Source: Lateolabrax maculatus
Lineage: Eukaryota > Chordata > Actinopteri > Acropomatiformes > Lateolabracidae
Length of the DNA: 64,000 bases
Reading direction: 5' to 3'
Assembly: GCA_031216445.1 (NCBI GenBank)
Contig: CM062211.1
Span: 6,419,001-6,483,000 of the forward strand
Made by a program: the position numbers and the translations under genes. The notes below the pieces were generated by a model that ran no database searches, was not told the DNA's origin, and was given only the letters and a program-made list of their open reading frames with translations. Shown here piece after piece: positions 36,301 to 47,522 of this stretch; the stretch's first letter is position 1; the number at the start of each line of letters is the position of its first letter.

Positions 36301-39300
36301 TTTTTACAATGCGGTCTGTCTTTGTTTCTTCTGAAAGGGATCTCCAAAATAATGAAATCTCCTGGACCATTGAAGACATGAATGGGCCTTTCTCTGCTTT
36401 GGACAAGCTGAAAAAACTGTGAGTTCATGATCAGCGTAACATGATGTTTCCCCCTGAACTGTGTGACTTTATGGAACATGAACGAAATACACCCAACAAG
36501 GTTTGAAATTGAACAAACTTTTGTCGTCTTCCCAGATTCCTGCAGGGGAACCAGATCCGTTCGGTGACCAAGAAGTCTTTCTCTGGCCTGGACACGCTGC
36601 AGCACCTGTGAGTCGGCCTCGTGTTTCACTGATTGTTTCCAAAAGTCCGAGCTGTAAACTAAGCAGGGTGAATCACGCCGAGACACAGAGGCTGTTTGTT
36701 AGAGCAGTACACCCAAACTGTCTTCTCCCATTCCTCCGCTTTGATGTGGAATCAGGAAAAAACTCTGCCATTAGTATCTTTACATGTGTGCCAGACTATA
36801 TCGATCACCGAAGCAAGTGGAGGGAGCCGTGTGTGTGTGCGAATGTGTGTGTATGAGTGTAAAACAGCTGCATTTGATTCTAATTAGAGTTTTTTCCCAG
36901 CCGTTGCCAGAGCTCAAAGCAGCCCGGAGTTGGGCCTCTCTTGATTAACACAGCAAACTGCTGCCCAGAGTTTTATTGTTCTGTAGCCCAGACCTTTTTC
37001 TTCTCTCGATTGAAGTTTTTGCAGCCTTCCCTCTACGCGGCTGATGTTGGCAGACAAAGAGCTGCCATCTTTCTGCAAGGATCTTACCAGTCCTAATTTC
37101 TCCTCTCTTTTCTCCGCAGAGATTTGAGCAATAATGCTATCATGTCGGTCCAAGCGAACGCCTTCTCTCAGATGAAGAACCTGCAGGAGCTGTAAGTGTG
37201 ATCATGTTAAAGGACAGCTTTAGTTAGTGAGTCAGTGTTGATGTGGGACCGACCACCAGGTGAAACTCATTACAGTCTGCTGGGAAAGTCAGCATCAAAC
37301 AGTGCTTACTTCAACGTTAATAACGGATTCACAGTTTCCTTTGTCTCCTTCCACTAAAGGATCGTTTCCAGTAAAAAGCTATGCAAGGGAATTTTTGAAT
37401 TTCCTCCGATCGTATGTTGTTTTATGTTTTAAAAGGTAATCTGTTTAGTATTCCCATCAGTAAGCAAAGCAACGTTTAAATGTCACCGCATAGTCATGTT
37501 TTACACGTGGTATTTTAACTTTGGTTACTCTTAACCCCGGTTTCCTCATCTCAACCTACTCTACATCTGGACGTTTGTTAACCGTTTCCAAGCTAAGCTA
37601 AACTAGCCGACTGCAAGCCCCAGCTTCCTGTTGACCGTGTAGACATGAGAGTGGTATCAATCTTCTCATCTGACTCTCAGCACAAAAATATTCAGTAAAA
37701 TCATTGCTACCCTTAAACCGGAGGAAACATCTTGTAACTCCCAAAGACAAAACTTTATGTTCACACAGATCAAACAAAGCAAAATCACATAAAACCAACC
37801 ATTTAAAGTGTGATATTATTGCATTGTGAATGACACCTTTCTGGTATCTTCTCCCGTGGCAGGCGTCTGAACACCTCCAGCCTGCTGTGCGACTGCCAGC
37901 TGAAGTGGCTTCCCATCTGGGTGGCAGAACAAACCTTCCTGCCGTGCGTCAACGCCAGTTGCGCCCACCCACAGATGCTGAAGGGCAGGAGCGTGTTCGC
38001 CGTCAGCCAGGAGGAGTTTGTGTGTGGTGAGTGATGCATTCACTTGGGATAACACCTTCACAAACACACATACCGTGATGGGTGGTTTTCCATTTACGAA
38101 CTGACCCAGATTGTTCAGTATTTTCCTCCCCGACTCCGGGACAAGCTAATGAGGCTCATGAAAGGACCGTTTTTGGAAATTTACTTAGTTAAGTTTTCAG
38201 GTTTCCTGGTTACTGTCAGAGAGACCTACTGAGGAAATATTTCAGTTCAGTTTTTCCCCCTTTTAGAACCTCATCTGCCAACAGAACACCCAAAAACATA
38301 GCAGATATCAAATATTCCAGATCTGAACACATAGAAATATTATAAGGAAATTTTGTATTCCCTTTTGTTTTCTTCCCAGATGACTTCCCAAAGCCTCAAA
38401 TCACCGTGCAGCCAGAGACCCAGTCAGCCCTCAAGGGCACCAATGTGACGTTCGTCTGCTCGGCAGCCAGCTCCAGCGACTCGCCCATGACTTTCGCCTG
38501 GAAGAAAGACAATGAGGTCCTGAACGATGCAGAGATCCACAACCAGGCCCACCTTCGGGGGCAGGGAGGCATGGGAGGTGAAACGGAGGTGACAGAGTAC
38601 ACGACCACCCTGCAGCTACGTAATGTGGAGTTCTCCAGTGAGGGGAAGTACCAGTGCGTCATCTCCAACCACTTTGGATCGTCCTATTCCACCAAGGCCA
38701 GGCTCACTGTCAACAGTAAGTCTAGGATGGGGAAACCTATTGTTTTGCATGTGTCTCCGTCAAAGTCTTAAAAGATCCAAATGTAAGTATTTTTTTCTTC
38801 TCCTCTTCTCATTTCCAGTGCTCCCCTCCTTCACCAAAATGCCAATGGATCTGAGTATCCGTGCAGGAGCAACAGCCAGGCTGGAATGTGCCGCCGTGGG
38901 TCACCCTTCCCCTCAGATCGCCTGGCAGAAAGACGGAGGCACAGACTTCCCTGCCGCCCGCGAACGCCGTATGCACGTCATGCCGGAGGACGACGTGTTT
39001 TTCATAGTGGACGTCAAGACCGAGGACATCGGTGTTTATAGCTGCACAGCTCAGAACACGGCTGGAGCTATTTCGGCAAATGCTACTCTAACTGTTCTAG
39101 GTAAGAAACAACACTGTTGAACTCTAGAGCTCTACCTTTTATGGATGAAGGATAGAAACTCTGCACACCAATGAATCACTCTGGTGTTGCTTCCTTGTCA
39201 CAATAACCCATTCCACTGCTGTGGTCCTTCTTACAGAAACACCCTCCTTCTTGCGGCCCCTCATGGATCGCACTGTGGCCAAGGGTGAAACCGCTGTCCT

Positions 39301-40985
39301 CCAGTGCATAGCCGGCGGCAGCCCTCCCCCGAGGCTGAACTGGACCAAAGACGACAGCCCACTGGTGGTGACCGAGCGCCACTTCTTCGCCGCTGCCAAC
39401 CAGCTCCTCATCATCGTCGACGCTGCCGAGGCCGACACGGGGAAGTACACCTGCGAGATGTCCAACGCGCTGGGCACCGAGAGGGGCAACGTTCGGCTCG
39501 CAGTCATACCAAATCCCAACTGTGACTCTGGAGTGCAGGGAGGCATGGTAGTCGGCATCGTGGGCGGGGGAGGGTCGGACGATGATGGGTGGACCACGGT
39601 GGGAATCGTCATCATTGCCGTGGTGTGCTGCGTGGTGGGCACATCACTGGTCTGGGTGGTCATCATCTACCACACCCGGCGACGCAATGAGGACTGCAGC
39701 GTCACCAACACAGGTTGGTTCATGATGGCTTTTCGTGGTTCCTCTCTTCTTCATTCCACATTTCATGACAATGTGTTAAATATAAAATTAAAGTGTATGA
39801 TTTAACTTGGTGTCCTGTCCTTGTGCTCCAGATGAGACCAACCTGCCTGCCGACATCCCCAGCTACCTGTCCTCCCAGGGCACACTCGCTGACCGACAGG
39901 ACGGCTACATCCCATCAGAGAGCGGCAGCAGTCATCAGTATATGGCTTCGTCAATTAGTGGCTTCTACCTGCAGCCTAAAGACATGAACGGTAAAACCCC
40001 TGCCCTTTCTTCATTGTCCTAAAATGTAATCCTTCTGCAGCATTGCGATTTTCTTACATGGTACTGTTACTTCACCCACACAGGTCTTTGTCAGCTAGAT
40101 ACGGGAAGTGAAGCAGACATGGAGGCGGCCATCGATCCTCTGCTCTGCCATTATCAAGGTCCAATCAACTCACTGCTTCACAGAGACAACATGTACTCCA
40201 CTGACCCGTCAGAAGTCTTCACGGGTCTGTACAAATTTCTGGTCAAATTTAAAATGTTCTTTTGATCATTATTCTACAACAATACTGTTGGACGGTATAC
40301 TACCGTTGGAAGTATTCCTGAAGTACGTTTGTTATATCTGGAATTTGTCTTCCTCACTTTTAAAGGAACTAATTTTTTCCATGTTTTTTTACCCTCAGGC
40401 TGTTCCATGGACCAAAGGCCCGTCTGCATTGACTCCTACAGCGGCAGCCTGACCAGCCCTAAAAGGAAGGACTACTTCCTGTCTGAGCATTTTGACCTCT
40501 GCTCCTCCACTGTCCTGATGCAGCTCCCCAACGCCAGTCTGCATCACGGGCCCTCCCAGCAGCAAACTGATCGCCGACCATCCGTGGAGAAGAGAGAAGA
40601 CAGCGACTACGGGAGACCTCATGAGTGTGTTTCCCCCGCCAACACCTTCATGGGTAGGTCTTAAATTCATCAGTTTTCCAAACTTTTACAGATTTTGTCT
40701 ATAAGCTGGTTTGACTCATTCTCACACATTTCTCTCTCAGGAACATTTGGGAAAGCTCCCTGGAGGCCTCACAAGGACCTGTACTCAGGCTTGGGCCTAC
40801 CTTCAGTGACGCACAATGGAATAACTCTGCACGAGAATCCTTACGCCGCTCCGGACACCGATTCAGACCTGGATGAGCTCAGTCTCACCAAGGACTCTGC
40901 GTCAGAGCAGAGCAACAGCATTTATGAACAGCCGTTTGACAGCGGCAGGACTGATCCCATCCCACATCGCAGAACGAGCACTTAG
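20735..40985 (+). CDS. lrig3: lrig3: leucine-rich repeats and immunoglobulin-like domains protein 3 (19 exons)
   Basis: Joined exons: 20735-20931, 25072-25143, 25270-25344, 31795-31929, 32177-32320, 32671-32814, 32918-33061, 34054-34197, 36338-36418, 36536-36607, 37120-37191, 37863-38026, 38380-38715, 38819-39100, 39237-39713, 39832-39990, 40084-40224, 40399-40653, 40741-40985. All introns are GT-AG and phases agree; the total is 3,339 nt, 1,112 residues, close to the human protein (about 1,119). Single-pass plasma-membrane protein: signal peptide (~1-29), LRRNT cysteines 34/38/40/47, LRR array (~67-427), LRRCT (~428-482), three Ig domains (~483-785), transmembrane helix (~807-833), tail of ~280 residues. 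LRIG3 rather than LRIG1/2 because of DETNLPADIPSYLSSQGTLA, DDDGWTTVGIVIIAVVCCVV and the tail motif GTFGKA. The LRIG family modulates receptor tyrosine kinase and BMP/FGF signalling; LRIG3 roles in neural crest and inner-ear canal formation are known from other vertebrates, not from this sequence. Confidence 0.96.
21712..21749. repeat. (TG)19 microsatellite
   Basis: Perfect 38-bp run in lrig3 intron 1. Confidence 0.9.
23571..23616. repeat. (TG)16 followed by G15
   Basis: Compound simple repeat in lrig3 intron 1. Confidence 0.9.
25072..25143 (+). CDS. lrig3: lrig3 exon 2: first LRR
   Basis: 72 nt, one LRR: DLSHNKLQVLDSTLF. Polypyrimidine tract and AG before it, GTAAGT after. Completes the split Leu codon from exon 1. 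Confidence 0.93.
25270..25344 (+). CDS. lrig3: lrig3 exon 3: LRR
   Basis: 75 nt: KLNHNELESVPDLGPYASNI, matching the LRIG3-type NNELETIPNLGP segment. Donor GTAAGT. Confidence 0.93.
28521..28615. repeat. Interrupted (CA)n microsatellite
   Basis: CA repeats broken by TA, GA and GC changes, ending with a perfect run of about 22 units. Confidence 0.85.
29830..30060 (+). mobile_element. Dispersed-repeat relic in lrig3 intron 3
   Basis: Contains tcaattttatccatatagcc, cccaaggggcttttacaa, tctgatgtctgcagggaggt and ccctgcagccagctgacttc, phrases I associate with old fish interspersed repeats. Too degraded to class. Confidence 0.4.
31795..31929 (+). CDS. lrig3: lrig3 exon 4: LRRs
   Basis: 135 nt, residues ~116-160, containing ANNRITRISVEQL and LETLDLSNNNIVDL. 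Follows the 6.4-kb intron 3. Confidence 0.94.
32177..32320 (+). CDS. lrig3: lrig3 exon 5: two LRRs
   Basis: 144 nt (two 24-residue repeats): FLNNNRISSLETGCF and LRLNRNRLSTIPAKIF. Phase-2 boundaries on both sides. Confidence 0.94.
32671..32814 (+). CDS. lrig3: lrig3 exon 6: two LRRs
   Basis: 144 nt: ELSRNRVRRVEGLTF and LKMQRNGLSRLMDGAFWGLS. The MQRNG...LMDGAFWGLS string is strongly LRIG3-like. Confidence 0.95.
32918..33061 (+). CDS. lrig3: lrig3 exon 7: two LRRs
   Basis: 144 nt: QLDYNNLTEVSKGWLYGL and HLGHNAISRIRPDAW, ending CQKLSEL. Donor GTGAGT. Confidence 0.95.
33062..34053 (+). other. lrig3: lrig3 intron 7
   Basis: About 1 kb. A pyrimidine-rich first 200 bp, then the compound microsatellite at 33,282-33,350. 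Nothing else recognised. Confidence 0.8.
33282..33350. repeat. (CA)n/(CAGA)n compound microsatellite
   Basis: (CA)n passing into ACAG/ACAGA-type units within lrig3 intron 7. Confidence 0.85.
34054..34197 (+). CDS. lrig3: lrig3 exon 8: two LRRs
   Basis: 144 nt: NLSSNHLSRLEESSFVGL and HIGNNRVSFIADGAFRGL. Donor GTGAGT. Confidence 0.95.
34198..36337 (+). other. lrig3: lrig3 intron 8
   Basis: 2.1 kb with a C-rich stretch near 34,735-34,830. No gene or mobile element recognised. Confidence 0.8.
36338..36418 (+). CDS. lrig3: lrig3 exon 9: LRR with insertion
   Basis: 81 nt: DLQNNEISWTIEDMNGPFSAL. The three extra residues relative to a 24-residue repeat are conserved in the family. Confidence 0.94.
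36536..36607 (+). CDS. lrig3: lrig3 exon 10: LRR
   Basis: 72 nt: FLQGNQIRSVTKKSFSGLDTL. Donor GTGAGT. Confidence 0.94.
36608..37862 (+). other. lrig3: lrig3 introns 10 and 11 (exon 11 between them)
   Basis: Introns 36,608-37,119 and 37,192-37,862. No repeats or other genes recognised. Confidence 0.8.
37120..37191 (+). CDS. lrig3: lrig3 exon 11: last LRR
   Basis: 72 nt: DLSNNAIMSVQANAFSQM. Donor GTAAGT. Confidence 0.94.
37863..38026 (+). CDS. lrig3: lrig3 exon 12: LRRCT cap
   Basis: 164 nt with the cap cysteines LLCDCQLKWLP, CVNASCAHP and EEFVC. The phase changes here from 2 to 1, the phase used by all Ig-exon boundaries that follow. Confidence 0.95.
38380..38715 (+). CDS. lrig3: lrig3 exon 13: Ig-like domain 1
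   Basis: 336 nt. Ig cysteines in VTFVCSAASS and YQCVISNHFG; Trp in FAWKKDNE. A short Gly-rich GGMGGE loop lies before the E strand. Confidence 0.95.
38819..39100 (+). CDS. lrig3: lrig3 exon 14: Ig-like domain 2
   Basis: 282 nt. Highly conserved IAWQKDGGTDFPAARERRMH and DVFFIVDVKTEDIGVYSC. Confidence 0.96.
39237..39713 (+). CDS. lrig3: lrig3 exon 15: Ig-like domain 3 and transmembrane helix
   Basis: 477 nt. Ig cysteines in VLQCIAGGSP and YTCEMSN; the helix spans about TTVGIVIIAVVCCVVGTSLV onwards, followed by the basic stop-transfer HTRRR. A Gly-rich stretch (VQGGMVVGIVGGGGS) precedes the membrane. The donor is the weak GTTGGT at 39,714. Confidence 0.95.
39832..39990 (+). CDS. lrig3: lrig3 exon 16: cytoplasmic juxtamembrane segment
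   Basis: 159 nt encoding DETNLPADIPSYLSSQGTLA and DRQDGYIPSESGSS, diagnostic for LRIG3. Donor GTAAAA. Confidence 0.95.
40084..40224 (+). CDS. lrig3: lrig3 exon 17: cytoplasmic tail
   Basis: 141 nt: LCQLDTGSEADMEAAIDPLL and onwards. The donor must be GTCTGT at 40,225 for the phase to match exon 18; it is weaker than the others, so this boundary is slightly less certain. Confidence 0.85.
40399..40653 (+). CDS. lrig3: lrig3 exon 18: cytoplasmic tail
   Basis: 255 nt, starting GCSMDQRPVC, Ser/Cys-rich, ending at a GTAGGT donor. Divergent from mammals, as is usual for this tail. Confidence 0.9.
40741..40985 (+). CDS. lrig3: lrig3 exon 19: C-terminus
   Basis: 245 nt: GTFGKAPWRPHKDLYSGLGL, an acidic DTDSDLDELS stretch, then stop TAG at 40,983-40,985. 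Confidence 0.94.
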
Positions 40986-41068
40986 CTGAGTGACTCTTGT
41001 TTTTTCATGAAGAGGACAACCAAAAAAAAAAAAGAACAATTTCTACCTCACTGAATGGACACTTTTGC

Positions 41069-41074
41069 AATAAA
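41069..41074 (+). terminator. lrig3: lrig3 proximal poly(A) signal
   Basis: AATAAA 84 bp after the stop codon. Confidence 0.5.
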
Positions 41075-41335
41075 GGACTCCTCAAATGTGCAACGAGTGA
41101 ATGTAAAGGACAGTTTGTTCCTAGAGAAAAGTTAAAAGGAGCATATTAACAGCTTCAGTTAAATAATATAGATGATTATATACATTTTTTATATAAAGTT
41201 TATTATATTTTGTAAATTGTATATAAACAGATTCCATTATTTTTGCTTACCTTTTGTGTATGAGTATTTTGCAGCCCTGCCTATTCAGTTATTCCAGCTT
41301 TGAATGAAACCGTGTTTTGCACATGTGTAAACAAT

Positions 41336-41341
41336 AATAAA
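41336..41341 (+). terminator. lrig3: lrig3 distal poly(A) signal
   Basis: AATAAA 351 bp after the stop codon, at the edge of the AT-rich 3' UTR. Confidence 0.55.
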
Positions 41342-44290
41342 CACCTTAATGGGTGCTGCTACATTAACCTCAGTGCTACGAGTCTTCAGTTATGTGACTG
41401 TCTTTATCATGCAGGAAATGTATTAGAGATTCACAGGACGTGGTGCCGGTGGTGGGTGTTATACGCTAGCCTGTTAGAACAGAACCACAGACCGCCAAGG
41501 ACGCTTCAGGTCTGTCATCAGTCAGCCCCCCCACCAAGAGAGAGACGGACACAGGGGGGAGTATGTTTAACTGTTTGGTATCACAGTCTGGTTCCATGTA
41601 TGGCTGGGCAGTAATTACAAATAATAATTTATTGGAAGCACGTGGTAATGAGATGAAGTTATTGTTCTTCAGACGTACTGATGTCCAAATTAATGATTCA
41701 AGATGAAGACTTTGATCTCAGATTATTTTCCATATATTTGCCATGCTCTAATTTAACTAATTACCAGACAATATTCTTAATAATATCCTGACAAAGGTAT
41801 TAACCATATGGTCCAGCCCTATTATACTTTATTATCTTTGGGTCTTTGACTTCAACTAGTTCTACCACTACACATTAATATAAACACTACTCTCTCTATT
41901 CTCTCTAGTCCCTATTGTTATTACTACTATGATTCACAAAACTGCAGTTGTTAACTACACTAGGAGTAACCCTGCTACTGCTGCTACCAGAAGTAGTAGC
42001 AGAAGGAGTTGTTGAGAGATTAGTATGCGAAGGAGAACTAGTAGTAAGAGTAGGTGCAATTGCAATAGTTAATATTAGTATAGGTTCCAGTTTTTTCAAG
42101 TATGTCTTAATACCATGCTCACATGCCCATATGTAAGTTGAAAGAGTTATTGGTCGCATTTCTCCTGTTCACACATGGAAGAGATGTGCAACAAAGTCCG
42201 CAGTCTTCTTTTTGTGCAAAAAAAAGGGTTAGGGTTACATTACAAAGTTCAGTTAAAGCTGGATATTTTCCAAAGTTACAGTGTTTAGAACCAAGATCCC
42301 TCTTTGTGTTACCATCCCTCTACTGCAGCTCAGGAGGAAACAGCCCCTGGTAACACAAAGTGAATTTAGTACCAAAGAGACTAACTTTCTGAGTATTGCA
42401 TTAAAAAAAAGTAGCCATTAAAGAAAAATCTGAATGTATCCTTCAACTATTGCCACTACACTATAACTTGCCATTGCTACCAAGAATATTATAAAATGTA
42501 CAACTGTCATACAATACTACTAGTACAACTAGTACTCCTGCTACTACTATCTCAGCTAATAGTACTACTACTACTCCTGCTGCCAACTATAATTCATCAC
42601 CATTACCAATATTACTGCTGCAACCACTATCATTAATAATCATTCTATCAATAATGATGCTCATAATTAAATAGTTGTTGAAATAATTATATGTTATTCA
42701 TATTAAACCCACAAATTGCTGTTAGAACAGTATGGCACAATATAGCTAAATCCAAACTAGACTCTCTCTGTTTGCTGAATGACTCATCCCCTCTTCCTCC
42801 CTACCACCCTCATCCCCCCAGCCCTTCTCGCCTGGCGGTTTGTTGTTTCAGGCCTCTCCTCTTCAACATGAGGGAAAAAGGTGTGCTTGTGCACCAGGCT
42901 AGCTGTTGAAACTTGCACTTGGAAAGCGTCTTGCGGCGCCCTGCCTGCCACAGTGGAGTTGTGTTTACGAAATGGCAGATTCACGATGGTGGTGCCAGCA
43001 GTTTGGAGGGGATTTAGTCAGATCCCCTATTCAAGGGCAGTTGTTTCAGTCTTGCGTTTAATCTGGCAGCGTGAAAAGAACTGGAGTGAAAAGTGGTAAA
43101 ATGGACTTCTTTTTGTTATAATCACATGCACCCTGAAGGTCTGTTTGGATTCCCACTCTGTTTGTTTATGGAAATGCTGATGATGAGATTTGCTTTCATA
43201 GGACATGTTATTTCGCTCCCATCCTTCTGGCTGACTAATGTTTAGGTACACCTGGCTGTTGGCTACGCTGCGCTGGTTTCTATGCCTTTACCCCACTGTA
43301 AAGGAATGAGGGGGTTTGTTGGAAGTCTTGCCAGTTCTTTGAGGAGGCTGCGATTGAGACAAGATGGTGGAGCCACACACATCCAAACACCTGGGAAACA
43401 GCTGCTGCTGCTGCTGAGGCAACATTCAAGGCCCAGTCCTCTTCTGACTAATAACCTTATCTCAGTGCAAAGTTGTGTCAGGTTAGAACAGAAACCATGT
43501 CTACAACAAACCTGATCCCCCAGGATGGATAAGTGAGGCCCGGAGTGATAAATGATAAACTCAGTGGATTCTGATGAGCACAATGTGGTGATGTTTATAG
43601 GACGGACACGTTGTATTGTTTCAAAGTACATTTTCGAACCTTTGTGTGGGCAAAATGATGTATGATGAGCTGGTGATATATGTAAGATTTGTATAAACAG
43701 ATGTCAGACCAGAAGAGAACGGGCAACTTTTAGTTTACTGTACATGGATTTATGCTATACTTTGGCATCGGTATGAAACAACTTTTGGTCATGTACTTTG
43801 CAATCCACGGTGCATTTAGTTTGGTGTATCTTTCTTGATCCTGCTGATAATTGGCTAAACATGGAGGATATGACATTACATTTGAACAATGCAAGAGGCT
43901 GATCCAGGAATTCAAGTTTCAGTAACAGAACCATGAGTTTTATTGTGTATCAGACGCCCAAATACTGGAAAAAAAGTTTATAAAACTGTGGGACAGGATT
44001 TTAAAACTCTGTAAAGTTATCATGGCGTCAATTACTTTATCATTTGTTGTGCCGATTGCATGGTAAACAGAAATACTCACAAAGTAATCTAACAGGAATG
44101 TGTGCTTGCATTTATTTGATTGGACACCACAGCAGCTTGCCAGGTGACGTCGCTTTGCGGTGTGACAAAACTTGAGTCAGATTCAACTTTTTTGCTGGAT
44201 GATGTTTCCCTAACGCTGCTTCTTTCTCTGGCCTCTCTCAGAATAAGGGGGCTGCTTTTTTTCGGCTCAGAAGTCAGGGTATGTCTGGGT

Positions 44291-44660
44291 GAAGTTTAAA
44301 CAAGCTATAGTTGATATCTTGGACACTTGCTGCCAGTGCAACAAGCTACACACACAACACTGTCCAATATTCACTATAATTTTACTATAATGCATTATCA
44401 CTATAATAATGCTAAATGCTCCACTATATTCACATGCAAGTCGCTCCTTTTGTCTGTTCACTGTTAGTGTATAGTGTCAAAAGTACACTGATGAGAGCCA
44501 TGAGAGTGAACTGAAACTGTTAAGTGGAAGGCAGTAAAACCAAAACAATGAGCTAAAAGACGCTAAATCGCTCTGTAGAACTGTAGAACTGTAGAAGTTT
44601 GGTAATAATCCTTTGTTGGTTTGTCACTATGAGTGTCACTTCAAATTAACTATGTGAGGT
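44291..44660 (-). mobile_element. Dispersed family 'R' copy
   Basis: Motifs cttggacacttgctgccag, caacaagctacacacacaac and gacgctaaatcgctctgtag parallel the minus-oriented copies at 47,523-48,000 and 56,190-56,330. Confidence 0.45.
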
Positions 44661-47522
44661 TGAAATATTAGGGAATCAGAATATACTAAATGCTTAATTG
44701 TTAAAAGACCTTTTAACAGTTTCTACACCCACAGAGAGTAGACGAATAAAGACAGGTTGATTTTTATATGTAGGCTGCAACTCTTGCTCTTTATCAACTA
44801 AAAACGTACCTTTATACAGTATCGCTCGCTTTTCAGAGCCATATACAGTACATGCTGAACTCAACAAGTTCACACACGTTTCACAGGAGTTGTCAATAGA
44901 CATCATGAAGGAAATCTCTGGCTGAAGTAGGAGTAGGAGGCAGGTTGAGGGAAAACAGATAGAGTGCTATATTTTATTACAAAATTACTCCTGGATTGTG
45001 TTGAAAAACCCAGATTGTTGACGTTAACCATGTAAGAAGATCTGACGGGGAATTTTCCTTGAACTTGCTCAAGGTCACTTAATGGCAACTGTGGGAAGAA
45101 AGTTTCCTCCACTTTCAGAGTTTAGCAGCTGGTCTGGTGGATTCAAACTCTCTTCTCAACAATTTGTGATCCCTTCTTTGTAGGCAAGGTTTTACACTTC
45201 ACTAAACTATGCATGTAACAATTAAGTGGGTGGATGTAATTCCCCTCAGAATGGTTTATTTACTCCTTAAAGAAAGTCTCTGAAATTGTTGCAACCAAAA
45301 AAACAATTTGTGGCCTAACAAGCGACTGAGACGTAGAAGGTTTCCACTTTTAAAAGACACCCTGAATCCAGGAGACTCCTGCTGAGTCTGCAGCCAGCGA
45401 CAACCTTCACATTTCCACCCGGGGGGAAAAAAGAAAACACCAGCCAGATTGCAGAATAATTTCCCCTCTTTGATTCTGCGTCCAGAGAAATGAGACAGGA
45501 AGTTGATCATTCCTCCAGACCACCAATGACTGGCGGACGACTGATGGAGTCCGCCACCCCCTGGTGTCAGATCAGCATCTGATCTCCGTTCTCCGACCCC
45601 GGACTGTTCATGTTAGCAGTCAGCCACTGATCCAGGGTCAGCTCCTCTGGCTATCTCTGCTCTCCACACCCCAGAGACTGAGCCAAGAAAAATGAATTTA
45701 ACATGCCATGGCCTTATCTCATTGCCAGACAATTTTGTAGGTAATTTGGTTTCATTATTGCCAGATGTGGTGACATGCAGACAGATGTTTATTATATTAA
45801 ATAGCTAAAGGCGGCTCGCAGAAATGATTATTCCTCTGTTATGAAGCTCAGGAAATCTGCTGGAGGATTGGTGTCTGACTTTTACGACCACTGAGCTCGT
45901 TTTAACATAAAAAAATGCTTTGTCAGTTTTAAAATACAGATAAAAAAAAAAAAGAAGAGGTGACCCCAGCTTCTGGTATGTGAGGTCACACTCACTTTGG
46001 GTCTGACTACCCAACTGTTGACAGATAAATCCAACAAGATTTGTGTTGAGTTGCTTTCACGGATGATTTTTGCTCCTCCTGGCTGATCTTTTGGGGTTTC
46101 CTCTTATGTGACAAAACATTTCGATCATTTGCAGATTATCTTCAAGCTTGGTGAGAATCTTTTGACCATATCGAATTACAGAAACATCATTTGCTCGGTG
46201 CAAACACCAGCTGAAGCCAACTTCAGCTTGGAAACACTGAGCTGCCGAAATCCCACGGTCATATAATATGTTCACACGAGTTGCCATCAGTGTGAATCCC
46301 AGCACGGACTCCATAAAACCCCATCAGACCCCATCAGACCATCTCTTTTCAATCTCCAATCCAGCCACGGCTCTTTGTATGATTAAAAGCATATACAAGG
46401 GCTTTGCATCTTGCAGATGTTGCCATAAATCACCGGTTGGCCCTGCCTCTGCAACTGGCTGCCTGACAAATGTTCCACAATAACTGCGGCCCCCACCCCA
46501 CCCTTCCAGTAAAAGAGAAAAAAAGAAAAGGGGTAAAAGAAAAAGAAAAAAAAACCCTGGAATTTCTACCCGGCTGCTTGTAACTCTTTCAGGACAATTG
46601 TAAAGTCTCAGCCATGTCAGCACAGGTGGAAACCTGAGGGGTCGTAAAACCAGAAAGAAAAAAACCCAGCCGACTCCAGGCTTTCTCTTTCCCAACAATG
46701 TCTTAAACTCCCCGCTGTCCCAGCCAGCCCTCCACTGTGACTAATTCCACACAAATCTAAAGAGCTAAATCAGTCAGGCTGTCTGTGTGTGTGGACGGCA
46801 GTAACCGACACCCCCACGCCTGTAAAAGACACAGCCATAATGACTGAGATGGAGACCGGGCTGTGAATCACAGTCTCTGAGGCACTGGAGAGAGATGCTG
46901 TCTGTAGGCACTTTCAAAGCTCAAATCTTCACCCCCATCCTGCTACTTTAAAAGTTTCACACTGATACTGAGAAGAGCGAAAGCCAATTAGGGATAGCTT
47001 GGATTGGACAGTTGAAGTCCAATTTCCCCTTTGTCTGCAGGTTATATCAGCCTGCAGAGGGTTTGATTTGAGGGATGAAGAAAAAGTTTGGTGGAACAAT
47101 TGGGGGCCTGCCAGTTTGGCCATGATAAAGCTTTTTTTGTGTCTAGAGTTTCAACAGTCGAGCACTTTAAAGGAGTTTGACATTTTATGAAACATGCTTA
47201 TCCACTTGGCTCCTGAGAGAAAGATGAGACGATCAAACCACTCCCACATCTGTCAGCCTGGACATGAAAAGCTGAAATCAGGGGGGAAACAGCTAGTCTG
47301 GTTCTGTCCAAAGTAAAAAACAAAACAGCCCACCATCACCTCACCAATTATCACAAGTTGTCACTTTACCATGTCTGTCTGTCTGCAAATTAAACAAACG
47401 AGATATAACATGTTTATCAGTAATTCTTTTTTTACTGTGGACAGAGCCAGGCTTGCTGTTTCCCTGTTTTCAGTCTTTCTGCTAAGATAAACTAATTGTC
47501 TCCGGCCTCTAGCGTAAGTTTT

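Larger units (their letters stand above)
40986..41341 (+). other. lrig3: lrig3 3' UTR
   Basis: AT-rich sequence after the stop, with AATAAA at 41,069-41,074 and again at 41,336-41,341. The second probably marks the end of the longer transcript. Confidence 0.6.

Noticed and set aside
36264..36686. Minus-strand 140-codon frame
   Set aside because: Antisense of lrig3 exons 9 and 10 and the intron between them.
39139..39666. Minus-strand 175-codon frame
   Set aside because: Antisense of lrig3 exon 15.
42226..42237. Telomere-like gggttagggtta
   Set aside because: Only two units; chance occurrence.
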